DNA of 64,000 bases from assembly GCF_014297275.1 (NCBI RefSeq), contig NZ_JACOQK010000001.1, positions 682,001-746,000 on the forward strand, written 5' to 3'. The DNA is from Clostridium facile. Its GTDB lineage: Bacteria > Bacillota > Clostridia > Oscillospirales > Ruminococcaceae. The notes beneath the pieces were generated by a model. It was not told the origin of the DNA, did no database searches, and was given only the letters and a program-made list of their open reading frames with translations. This document shows positions 16,512 through 24,347 of this stretch, piece by piece (positions within the stretch are counted from its first letter, which is position 1; every line of letters begins with the position of its first letter). The translations under genes were made by a program, and so were the position numbers.

Positions 16512-17678
16512 ATGGCGGAGATTAACGATGGAAAAGGGATAAAAGTGATTGCCTATTATCTGCCCCAGTTTCACACCATTCCGGAGAATGACAGGTTTTG
16601 GGGGAAAGGGTTCACCGAGTGGACCAACACCAAAAAGGCAAAGCCGTTGTTTCCAAACCATTACCAGCCGAAAATTCCCCTCAACCAGAATTACTACAAC
16701 CTCATGGATGACAAAGTGAAAATCTGGCAGTCGGATTTGGCGCAGCGGCATGGGGTGTTTGGGTTCTGTTACTACCACTACTGGTTCCAGAACGGCAAAA
16801 AGCTGCTGGAAAAACCAGCGGAACAAATGTTGGCAAACCCTGAGGTTACCATTCCATTCTGCTTTAGCTGGGCAAACGAGAATTGGACGAAGAACTGGGA
16901 CGGCGGCAATCAGGAACTAATTGTCGCCCAGGATTACGGCGGCAAAAAGGAATGGAAATCCCATTTGGAGTATTTGCTCCCATTTTTCCGAGACAAGCGG
17001 TATATCACTTTAGACGGTAAGCCGGTATTCCTCATCTACAAACCGGAACAGATTCCACAGGTGGACCAGATGCTGGAGTATTGGGAAACCGAGATGCAAA
17101 AACAGGGGTTCCCTGGAATTTGTTTTATGATCCAAAATCCCAACTGGTATTTTTCCCCTTCCTACCAGATGGGGCGTTTTTCCTATCAGATTAAATTCCA
17201 TCCTTTTTTTGCTATGGCGTACACTGAGGAAAAAATGAAAAAACTTCGTCGCCTACAAGCTGCCTACCGCGGTTTAAAGCCCATCCACTGCCAATGGATG
17301 GTGGAACGCTTGTTTGAGGCGGTCAAACACAAACGCCAGCCAGCGGAAAAGAAACAGGCCAGGTTGGATTATGACCGGATGTGGGAACGGATAATCCGTT
17401 CCAAACCCTCCCCAAAGTTGATTGAAGGGGCATTTGTGGATTGGGATAATACCGCCCGCACCAAAACCGGATTGGTTCATCTGGGGGCAACGCCGGAAAA
17501 ATTTTACTGCTATCTGTCCCAACTAAAAGAAAAGGTGCTGCGCAGCGGTCAGCAGCCAGTAATCTTTTTAAATGCTTGGAACGAGTGGGCGGAAGGGGCG
17601 TACCTGGAACCAGATGAAAAACATGGATATGCCTACTTGGAGCAGTTGAGCCGGGTATTCCCGCCAGAAGAGGGTTAA
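16512..17678 (+). CDS. WbsX-family protein (GH99-like domain), second copy
   Basis: 388 aa from ATG 16512, preceded by AAAGGAGGGATATCC. It has the same motif order as the first copy: YYLPQFHTIPENDRFWGKGF, TEWTNTKKAKPL, GFCYYHYWFQNGKKLLEKP, PFCFSWANENWTKNW and LNAWNEWAEGAYLEPD. It is a clear tandem paralogue but well diverged, so probably a different linkage. It differs in the middle (EKMKKLRRLQAAYRG) and keeps the family aromatic/acidic residues. The next gene begins 1 bp after the stop. Confidence 0.88.
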   Translation: MAEINDGKGIKVIAYYLPQFHTIPENDRFWGKGFTEWTNTKKAKPLFPNHYQPKIPLNQNYYNLMDDKVKIWQSDLAQRHGVFGFCYYHYWFQNGKKLLEKPAEQMLANPEVTIPFCFSWANENWTKNWDGGNQELIVAQDYGGKKEWKSHLEYLLPFFRDKRYITLDGKPVFLIYKPEQIPQVDQMLEYWETEMQKQGFPGICFMIQNPNWYFSPSYQMGRFSYQIKFHPFFAMAYTEEKMKKLRRLQAAYRGLKPIHCQWMVERLFEAVKHKRQPAEKKQARLDYDRMWERIIRSKPSPKLIEGAFVDWDNTARTKTGLVHLGATPEKFYCYLSQLKEKVLRSGQQPVIFLNAWNEWAEGAYLEPDEKHGYAYLEQLSRVFPPEEG

Positions 17679-17679
17679 T

Positions 17680-18834
17680 ATGGGACAGGAAGTGGTTTCT
17701 TTTGAAGAATTATTGCAGCAGTACCGGAGTAAAGGGATCAACCTGATGGCGTTCATCACAACCCCCTGGCACTATTATGGGGTGCTTTCCTTTGTCCTTC
17801 AACAGCAACAGGAGCACAAAAGGGTCAATGGTTTGATTTTAGTTCCACAGGGTTACGGAAAAGCGTTGGAAAACATAACAATCCCCGCGATAAAAGGGGT
17901 CCAACTGAACATCCTTTGGGTTACTACCCGTTCTGTGGCAAAAACGTTTCCCCAGAAACTGCGGGCAAAACTTTGCTACTACCGTTTTTTTTGGAATCGG
18001 CCCCGCCAGGATAACGTTTTCTTTTTATCTCCGGTGGCCCCTCAATACTGGCTGATGTCCAAGCTGGAAGATGCTTGGGGCAGGTCTGCTATTGGGGTGG
18101 TGATTGACGAGGGCCTTGGGGCGTATATGCGTTCCCCCTGGGGCTGGGCAAAGGAGATTTTCCACAACACCCATAGCTGGAAACCGTTTTTGTGTGGGCT
18201 GCTTCAATACGGGGTTTTCAACCCGCTGCGGAACCATCTGCTCAAGCGGAGCCACCGGCTGGAAGAACGTCCGTTGCTGCTGCCTGGGGTGCGGGTAAAA
18301 TTTCTTCCCAACTGGCAGGTATCCCATTTTTACCGGAAAGCCTTCCAGTTGCAAAACACCCCAGTTTCCTCAAAATTAAAGCGGCAGTACGAAAAAGCTG
18401 TGGTGATCAGCAACCAGCTTTACCATACTACAGGGCAGCTCCAACAGGATGCCGACCTGAAGCTATACCAGCATATTTGTGATTTTTGCCGCCAAAAAAA
18501 CATTCCGGTGGTGTTTAAACCCCATCCCAGGGAACATACTATAACCAGATACCAATCGTTGGATTGTGTGATGGATACCGATTATCAAACAGCTCAGGAG
18601 CAGCTATTCAGCCAGCTGGAACAGCTTCCAAGGTGTGTGGTAGGGTTTACCACAACAACGTTGATTACATCCTCGGTTTTTTATGGTATCCCCACCATCT
18701 CGCTGGCAAAATTGGTGGAACCCCAGGAGATATCCCATGATTTCAAGGTGGAGCTGGACCATTTTGCCGCATGCTTTGAAGGGATGGTAAAACTTCCGGA
18801 AACCATCGGGGAACTAGAACAGCTTTTCACCTAA
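17680..18834 (+). CDS. Sialyltransferase-like glycosyltransferase (GT52 / polysialyltransferase type)
   Basis: 384 aa. Two motifs typical of bacterial sialyltransferases are visible: D-E-G in VVIDEGLGAYM (near 147) and H-P in VFKPHPREH (near 284). A T/S-rich TTTTLITSSV segment follows (near 326-335). The N-terminus (NLMAFITTPWHYYGVLSF) fits GT52 / alpha-2,8-polysialyltransferase-like proteins. No membrane segment. With nonulosonic-acid synthesis and activation genes 2-4 kb downstream, it is the best candidate for adding the CMP-activated acid to the capsule repeat. The exact family needs a profile search. Other GT52 members transfer glucose or galactose. Confidence 0.68.
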   Translation: MGQEVVSFEELLQQYRSKGINLMAFITTPWHYYGVLSFVLQQQQEHKRVNGLILVPQGYGKALENITIPAIKGVQLNILWVTTRSVAKTFPQKLRAKLCYYRFFWNRPRQDNVFFLSPVAPQYWLMSKLEDAWGRSAIGVVIDEGLGAYMRSPWGWAKEIFHNTHSWKPFLCGLLQYGVFNPLRNHLLKRSHRLEERPLLLPGVRVKFLPNWQVSHFYRKAFQLQNTPVSSKLKRQYEKAVVISNQLYHTTGQLQQDADLKLYQHICDFCRQKNIPVVFKPHPREHTITRYQSLDCVMDTDYQTAQEQLFSQLEQLPRCVVGFTTTTLITSSVFYGIPTISLAKLVEPQEISHDFKVELDHFAACFEGMVKLPETIGELEQLFT

Positions 18835-18856
18835 TGCTACAAAAGGAGGGGACAAG

Positions 18857-20077
18857 ATGAATTTGCTCAAACGCAGGCTCAATCCATATGCGTTCCTCTT
18901 TGGGGCATTGTTCCTCCCCCTCATTCAGGTCAACTTGTATACCGGATTGGTTCCCAAATGGTTTTGTGCCGTTGAACTGGCGTTTATTCTGCTGCTTTAC
19001 ATCTGGCAGCAGCGGATGCCCTCCAGTATCACTTGGTTTTTGCTGCTGTTCGTCGCCATTATGGTGTACAGCACCTACCACACCGGAAAACCGTTGGCTT
19101 ACGCCATCTATTACAGTATCCAGCTGGCGGCATTTTTGTTGCTTATGGATTTGTTTTTTCAGATTGACCCTATGATGGTGCTCAATACCATCCAGTACGT
19201 TATGGGGCTGCTGATTCTGCTCAATCTGTTTTTCCAGTTGGTAAAGCCGGATTATTTTGGGGTATCTCCCACCAGTGGGAACAATTATAACCTACTGGTG
19301 TCGGATAACGAACTGCCCTATTACATGGTACCCTACATGCTGGTGGTAGCGGTGAACTCATTCGCCCGCCACGGAAGGCTGACCCTGTGGAACTTTGCCA
19401 TAATCACCCTTGCTTATGGAAGCGTTGTGGTTTCCTGGACGGCTACCGGCGTAGTGGGCGGTGCGGTGGCGTACCTGAGTATTGTAACGGTGGCGGTTCT
19501 CAAATATCCCCGATTCCATAAAAGGCTATTTTTCTGGCTGGTGCTGTTGTACATTGTTGTATTTGTGAGCATTGTGGTGTTCCGGGTGCAAGAATGGTTT
19601 CCCTACCTAGTGGAAAAGATACTCAAAAAAGACCTGACTTTTTCCGGTAGGACGGGGATTTGGGACGAAGCATTTCGGATCATCCGTCAACACCTTTGGT
19701 TGGGGCAGGGGACAATTGCGGGAGGTAGGCTGACAGTAATTCCGTTTGACATCACCAGTGGAACTCTGGTTTCCGCCCACAGCTATTTTCTGGAAATCAC
19801 CATGCAGGCAGGGCTGCTGGGGGTTAGCTGCTTTGTGGCGGTGTGGTTCCTCATTGGCAAACGGTTTACCGCCTACCACACTACCAGCAACAGGATTTTA
19901 CTGGTAGCCTCCCTCTGCTTTTTCGCCATGTTGGTGCTATACACCACCGAGGGCTGGCTTTACCACACCTTCCAGTACACCATTTATTATCTTTTGTTTG
20001 CCTGCGCTGCCCCGGTGTACTGTGTTGTTCCTATTCCAAACCAGGCAGCCACCAACTTCAATCAAATACGGAGGTAG
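18857..20077 (+). CDS. wzy: Wzy-type polysaccharide polymerase
   Basis: 406 aa, about ten to twelve hydrophobic helices from residue 10 to 390. A large outer loop contains FSGRTGIWDEAFRIIRQHLW, LGQGTIAGG and SAHSYFLEITMQAGLLG, the O-antigen polymerase/ligase (Wzy_C) signature. It joins lipid-linked repeat units on the outer membrane face. AAAGGAGG lies 7 bp before ATG 18857. Wzy sequences are poorly conserved; topology and loop motif support the call. Confidence 0.88.
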   Translation: MNLLKRRLNPYAFLFGALFLPLIQVNLYTGLVPKWFCAVELAFILLLYIWQQRMPSSITWFLLLFVAIMVYSTYHTGKPLAYAIYYSIQLAAFLLLMDLFFQIDPMMVLNTIQYVMGLLILLNLFFQLVKPDYFGVSPTSGNNYNLLVSDNELPYYMVPYMLVVAVNSFARHGRLTLWNFAIITLAYGSVVVSWTATGVVGGAVAYLSIVTVAVLKYPRFHKRLFFWLVLLYIVVFVSIVVFRVQEWFPYLVEKILKKDLTFSGRTGIWDEAFRIIRQHLWLGQGTIAGGRLTVIPFDITSGTLVSAHSYFLEITMQAGLLGVSCFVAVWFLIGKRFTAYHTTSNRILLVASLCFFAMLVLYTTEGWLYHTFQYTIYYLLFACAAPVYCVVPIPNQAATNFNQIRR

Positions 20078-20081
20078 TTAT

Positions 20082-20951
20082 ATGTATCAAAAACCAATTG
20101 TCATAGCCGAAGCCGGATGCAACCACATGGGGGAAATGGAGGTTGCGAAACAGCTCATCCAGATTGCGGCGGTTTACTGCAAGGTAGATGCGGTAAAATT
20201 CCAAAAGCGGAATAACCGGGAGCTACTCACCCCCGAACAGTACAACGCCCCTCACCCCAACCCAGTCAATTCCTACGGGGCAACCTACGGGGAACACCGT
20301 GAATACCTGGAGTTCACCCTGGAGCAGCACGCCCAGTTAAAAAAATGGTGTGAGGAATACGGCGTGATCTACTCCACCTCTGTGTGGGATCTAACTTCCG
20401 CCCAGGAAATCGCTTCCCTCCAACCCGAGTTCATCAAAATCCCCTCCGCCTGCAACAACAACTACGAGATGCTCCAGTGGCTGTGCGACCATTATCAGGG
20501 GGAAATCCAGCTTTCGTTTGGGATGACCACCCGCCAGGAGGAAAAAGAGATTGTACGGCTATTTGAAAAGAACCGCCGTGCCAAGGATTTGGTGCTGTTC
20601 AACTGTACTTCCGGCTATCCTGTGCCATACAAAGATGTCTGCCTTTTGGAGATTACCCGCATGCGCAAAGAGTATGGCAACCGTGTCAAAGCCATTGGAT
20701 TTTCCGGCCACCATCTGGGGATTGGGGTGGATATCGCCGCCTATACTTTGGGGGCGGATTTGATAGAACGCCATTATACCCTGGACAGGAGCTGGAAAGG
20801 CACCGACCATGCCGCTTCTTTGGAACCGGAGGATCTGCGCAAACTGGTGGGGGAACTGCACCACACCCAGCAGGCCCTAACCTACAAAGAGGAGGAAGTC
20901 CTCCCCATTGAACAGGTGCAGCGGGAAAAACTAAAATACCGCCCCAGATAA
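20082..20951 (+). CDS. NeuB-like nonulosonic acid synthase lacking the SAF domain
   Basis: 289 aa from ATG 20082 (GGAGG 7 bp upstream). The TIM barrel is intact: IVIAEAGCNHMGEME, AVKFQKRNN, YGEHREYLEF, STSVWDL, IKIPSACNNN, LFNCTSGYPVP, GFSGHHLG and IERHYTLDR. NeuB enzymes condense PEP with ManNAc, a ManNAc phosphate or Man-6-P. Usual length is 330-360 aa with a C-terminal antifreeze-like SAF domain that covers the neighbouring active site. Here the chain ends after YKEEEVLPIEQ, with no SAF domain and a clean stop. The next gene begins 20 bp later and encodes an unusual CBS-cupin protein. Confidence 0.9.
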   Translation: MYQKPIVIAEAGCNHMGEMEVAKQLIQIAAVYCKVDAVKFQKRNNRELLTPEQYNAPHPNPVNSYGATYGEHREYLEFTLEQHAQLKKWCEEYGVIYSTSVWDLTSAQEIASLQPEFIKIPSACNNNYEMLQWLCDHYQGEIQLSFGMTTRQEEKEIVRLFEKNRRAKDLVLFNCTSGYPVPYKDVCLLEITRMRKEYGNRVKAIGFSGHHLGIGVDIAAYTLGADLIERHYTLDRSWKGTDHAASLEPEDLRKLVGELHHTQQALTYKEEEVLPIEQVQREKLKYRPR

Positions 20952-20971
20952 GGGGCAAAGGGGGATTTGGA

Positions 20972-21754
20972 ATGAACAGCAGGCTAACAGATTATCTGGT
21001 GGAACCCACCGATACGCTGCTGGAGGCGTTACAGCGGATTGACCACAACACCAAAGGCTTTTTAATCGTAACGGATTACCATCTCAGAGTGTTGGGAACC
21101 CTCACGGATGGAGATATCCGCCGCGCGCTCATCAAAGGGGCGTTGGTGGGGCAGTCAATTCAAGGGGTTTATCAAACCGCCTGCAAAAGCCTAAAAAATA
21201 CCCAGCCCATTTCAGTTGCCGGAGAGCTGTTCAAAAACCAGTCGATTGATTTTATCCCGATTGTGGACGCCTACGGCCATCTGGTAAACATCATCACCAA
21301 AAAACAGATGCACGCTCTGCTGTTACAGGATATCCGAGCGGATCTGAACTATGACTTTTTCCAGCTGGATGAAGGCGTTGTGGATTATGAGGTGTATCAC
21401 CGTCCTTGGGGATTCTACAAAACTACCGTACTCAACGATTTTTACCAGTCCAAAATTATCTCGGTGAACCCGGGGGAACAGCTCAGCCTCCAATCTCACA
21501 ATCATAGGGAAGAATACTGGATTGTAGTCCATGGGAAAGGGATGGTGCAGATAGGGGAATCCTATCGGAACGTGCGCTGTGGCACCACGTTGTTCATTCC
21601 CAAAACCTGCAAACACCGGCTTGCCAATCTGGATAAAACCGAATCCCTGATCCTCACCGAAGTGCAGATTGGGGACTATTTCGGGGAGGATGACATCATC
21701 CGCTACCAGGATGATTATGGCAGGGAAACCATACAAAAAGAGGGTTCTATATGA
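20972..21754 (+). CDS. CBS-pair plus type-II phosphomannose-isomerase cupin fusion
   Basis: 260 aa. Residues ~1-115 form two CBS motifs (TDYLVEPTDTLLEALQRI, VLGTLTDGDIRRALIKG, FIPIVDAYGHLVNIITKK), which usually bind adenine nucleotides. Residues ~140-250 are a PF01050-type cupin: RPWGFYKTT, PGEQLSLQSHNHREEYWIVV, GKGMVQIG, CKHRLAN, GDYFGEDDIIRYQDDYGR. In the known enzymes this domain interconverts Man-6-P and Fru-6-P; the His/Glu metal residues H-x-H-x3-E are present. The gene overlaps the next by 4 bp. Inferred role: supplying or regulating Man-6-P for the NeuB-like enzyme. Confidence 0.85.
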   Translation: MNSRLTDYLVEPTDTLLEALQRIDHNTKGFLIVTDYHLRVLGTLTDGDIRRALIKGALVGQSIQGVYQTACKSLKNTQPISVAGELFKNQSIDFIPIVDAYGHLVNIITKKQMHALLLQDIRADLNYDFFQLDEGVVDYEVYHRPWGFYKTTVLNDFYQSKIISVNPGEQLSLQSHNHREEYWIVVHGKGMVQIGESYRNVRCGTTLFIPKTCKHRLANLDKTESLILTEVQIGDYFGEDDIIRYQDDYGRETIQKEGSI

Positions 21755-22917
21755 ATATCGCGTTAATTCCAGTACGGGGTGGAAGCAAATCCATTCCCAT
21801 GAAAAACATCAAGCCAATCTGTGGGAAACCATTGGTTTACTGGACCGCGAAAGCCGCCTGCCAGTGCCCCCAGATTGACCGTGTTTATATTTCCACCGAA
21901 AGCCAGGAGATCAAACAGGTGGTGGAACAGTTCCAAGCCAAAGAACCACAACTGTTCTCCAAACTGGAGGTGGTGGGCAGGAGCGAGGAAACTGCCACCG
22001 ATACCGCCTCCACCGAATCGGTGATGCTGGAATTTGCCCAACAGCACGAGTTTGAAAACATCGCCCTTGTCCAGGCAACATCCCCCTTGCTGTCCAGCCA
22101 GGATTTGACCAACGGGTTCCAGGCATTGCAAACAGATGGCACGGACAGCATTGTTTCGGTGGTACGGCAAAAGCGGTTCCAGTGGAAGGTAAACAACGGG
22201 TTTGCCCTGCCTACCAACTACGATGTATTCCAGCGACCCCGCAGGCAAGAATTTGAGGGGTATCTGGTGGAAAACGGGGCGTTTTACATCTGTTCCCGGG
22301 AGGATTTGCTTCGCACCCAAAACCGTGTTTCCGGAAAAATCAAGGCGGTGGAAATGGATGAGGACAGTTTTTTCGAGGTGGACGAACCAAGGGATTGGGC
22401 GATTGTGGAAGCATTGATGCGGAAAAACAACCCTGTTCTTATCAGGCGTCCTTCCAATATCCGTATGTTCCTCACCGACTGCGACGGCTGCCTGACCGAC
22501 GGGGGAATGTACTACTCCGAGCGGGGGGACGAGCTGAAAAAATTCAACACCCGGGACGGCATGGGGTTTGGGATGCTACGGGAAAAAGGGATTATCACCG
22601 GTATCATCACCAGCGAGGAAGTAGAGCTGAACCAACGGCGGGCGGATAAATTGCGGCTGGATTTTTTGGAATCCGGCTGTAAGGATAAGCTGGCCGCCAT
22701 CCAGAAGCGCTGTGAGAAATATGGAATTTCTCTGGAACAAGTGGTGTATGTGGGGGACGATATCAATGACCTGGAAGCGATACAGACTGTTGGCTATGGC
22801 TGCTGCCCTTCTGACGCCATGCCCTGCGTACAGCAGGCGGCGGATTACATCGCCTCCGCCAAAGGCGGGCAGGGCGTTATCCGGGAGATTGTGGAACAGT
22901 TGTTGGAGGAGCCATGA
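21751..22917 (+). CDS. Fused CMP-nonulosonate synthetase and HAD phosphatase
   Basis: 388 aa. Residues 1-225: a NeuA-type cytidylyltransferase (LIPVRGGSKSIPMKNI, GKPLVYWT, DTASTESVMLEFA, LVQATSPLL, ENGAFYI, FFEVDEPRDW). Residues ~235-388: a C0-type HAD phosphatase like KdsC/YrbI (FLTDCDGCLTDGGMYYSERG, FNTRDGMGFGML, TSEEVELNQRRADKL, YVGDDINDLEAIQ). The phosphatase would remove the 9-phosphate from the synthase product before CMP transfer. Separate KDN-9-P phosphatase and CMP-KDN synthetase genes are known in Bacteroides; here one chain carries both. It overlaps its neighbours on both sides by 4 bp. Confidence 0.92.
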   Translation: MNIALIPVRGGSKSIPMKNIKPICGKPLVYWTAKAACQCPQIDRVYISTESQEIKQVVEQFQAKEPQLFSKLEVVGRSEETATDTASTESVMLEFAQQHEFENIALVQATSPLLSSQDLTNGFQALQTDGTDSIVSVVRQKRFQWKVNNGFALPTNYDVFQRPRRQEFEGYLVENGAFYICSREDLLRTQNRVSGKIKAVEMDEDSFFEVDEPRDWAIVEALMRKNNPVLIRRPSNIRMFLTDCDGCLTDGGMYYSERGDELKKFNTRDGMGFGMLREKGIITGIITSEEVELNQRRADKLRLDFLESGCKDKLAAIQKRCEKYGISLEQVVYVGDDINDLEAIQTVGYGCCPSDAMPCVQQAADYIASAKGGQGVIREIVEQLLEEP

Positions 22918-24347
22918 GCCAGGATAAAAATATCGCTTTTCAAGCGGGGCTGTGGTATGTGGTTTCTTCGGTGATGGTCAAGGCGGTGTCGCTTCTCACC
23001 ACCCCGATTTTTACCCGCATCCTATCCCAGACCGATTATGGCATTACCGCCACCTTTAGTTCCTGGTACGCCCTGCTCCTTACCTTCTGCACCTTAAACC
23101 TGACGTACAGCATCGGGCGTGCCAAATTGGATTTTCCCGGTAAGCTGGAGGAATACATCAGTTCCATGCAGCTGCTTTCCGCAGTAGTAACCGGAGGAAT
23201 TTCCCTGGTACTGCTGGTGTTTTTAAAACCGGTCTCCCGTTTTTTAGAGCTGGACCCATTGCTGGTGGTGCTGTTGGTAGTCTACCTGTTTTTTTCCCCG
23301 GCAATTGCCTTTGTGCAAAATGGGTACCGCTACCAGTACCAGTATAAGCAGAACATCGCCATTGCCTGGTACACCGCCTTGACAACGGTAGCCATCTCTT
23401 TGGTATTGGTACTCTCTGTGGACAACAACAAATATATTGCCCGGGTGATCGGGATTATCCTGCCCACAGTGGCGCTTTCTGCGGTATTTTGGATACGCTC
23501 CCTGTGGAAAGGTCAGATCCGTTTTCGTCGGGAATATTGGAAGTATGGTTTGGCGCTTTCCGGTCCGCTGGTGGTACATACCATCTCCATGAATATCCTT
23601 TCCCAGTCTGACCGGCTGTTTATCTCGAAAATCTGTGGGCCGGAGGTGACGGGGCTGTACAGCTTATCCGCCAATTACGGGCTGTTGCTCTCGATTGTGA
23701 CAAACGCTGTGGCGGAAGGCTGGCTGCCCTGGTTCCACGACAATTATTTTGCCAGGAATTTTGACGCCATCCGTAAAAACGTCAAGCCGGTTATTCTGCT
23801 GGGGTGTTTTATCGGGTTGGCATGTATCGGGTTTGCCCCTGAGGCAATCCGGATTTTAGGCGGGGAACAGTATGCGGAAGGGATATGGTGTGTGCCTCCG
23901 ATTGTACTGGGGATTATCTGCCAGTACATCTACACCCATTATGTGAATATTGAGATGCACCTGAAAAAAACCAAATACGTTTCCAGGGGGACGATTTTCG
24001 CCGCGCTGCTCAACATTGGGCTAAACGCCATTTTTATTCCGCTATTCGGATATATCGCGGCAGCCTACACCACATTTGCCAGCTATACCGCCCTGCTGTT
24101 CATCCATTTTTTCATCACCCGCCGCATCCTCAAGGTCAGGCTGTATCAGGATTCCTTCCTGTTCCTCTCCCTGGGGGTGACAACGGTTGTTTCCGGTATG
24201 CTCATGTTCAGTTATACTAGGCCGTTGCTCCGTTACCTGCTCATTGGTATCGGTTTTATTCTCTTTTTATTTGTGTTCCGGAACCATTTGTTCCAGTTTT
24301 TCAAAAAAATCAAATCCAGGGAGGGAAACCATGGAACTCATTCCTAA
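22914..24347 (+). CDS. wzx: Wzx-type repeat-unit flippase (MOP superfamily)
   Basis: 477 aa with about twelve to fourteen membrane helices. The N-terminus AGLWYVVSSVMVKAVSLLTT and PIFTRILSQTDYGITATFSS is typical of the polysaccharide exporter family; SQSDRLFISKICGPEVTGLYS is the mid-protein signature. It flips lipid-linked repeat units to the outside for Wzy. It overlaps the upstream gene by 4 bp and the downstream gene by 17 bp. Confidence 0.92.
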   Translation: MSQDKNIAFQAGLWYVVSSVMVKAVSLLTTPIFTRILSQTDYGITATFSSWYALLLTFCTLNLTYSIGRAKLDFPGKLEEYISSMQLLSAVVTGGISLVLLVFLKPVSRFLELDPLLVVLLVVYLFFSPAIAFVQNGYRYQYQYKQNIAIAWYTALTTVAISLVLVLSVDNNKYIARVIGIILPTVALSAVFWIRSLWKGQIRFRREYWKYGLALSGPLVVHTISMNILSQSDRLFISKICGPEVTGLYSLSANYGLLLSIVTNAVAEGWLPWFHDNYFARNFDAIRKNVKPVILLGCFIGLACIGFAPEAIRILGGEQYAEGIWCVPPIVLGIICQYIYTHYVNIEMHLKKTKYVSRGTIFAALLNIGLNAIFIPLFGYIAAAYTTFASYTALLFIHFFITRRILKVRLYQDSFLFLSLGVTTVVSGMLMFSYTRPLLRYLLIGIGFILFLFVFRNHLFQFFKKIKSREGNHGTHS

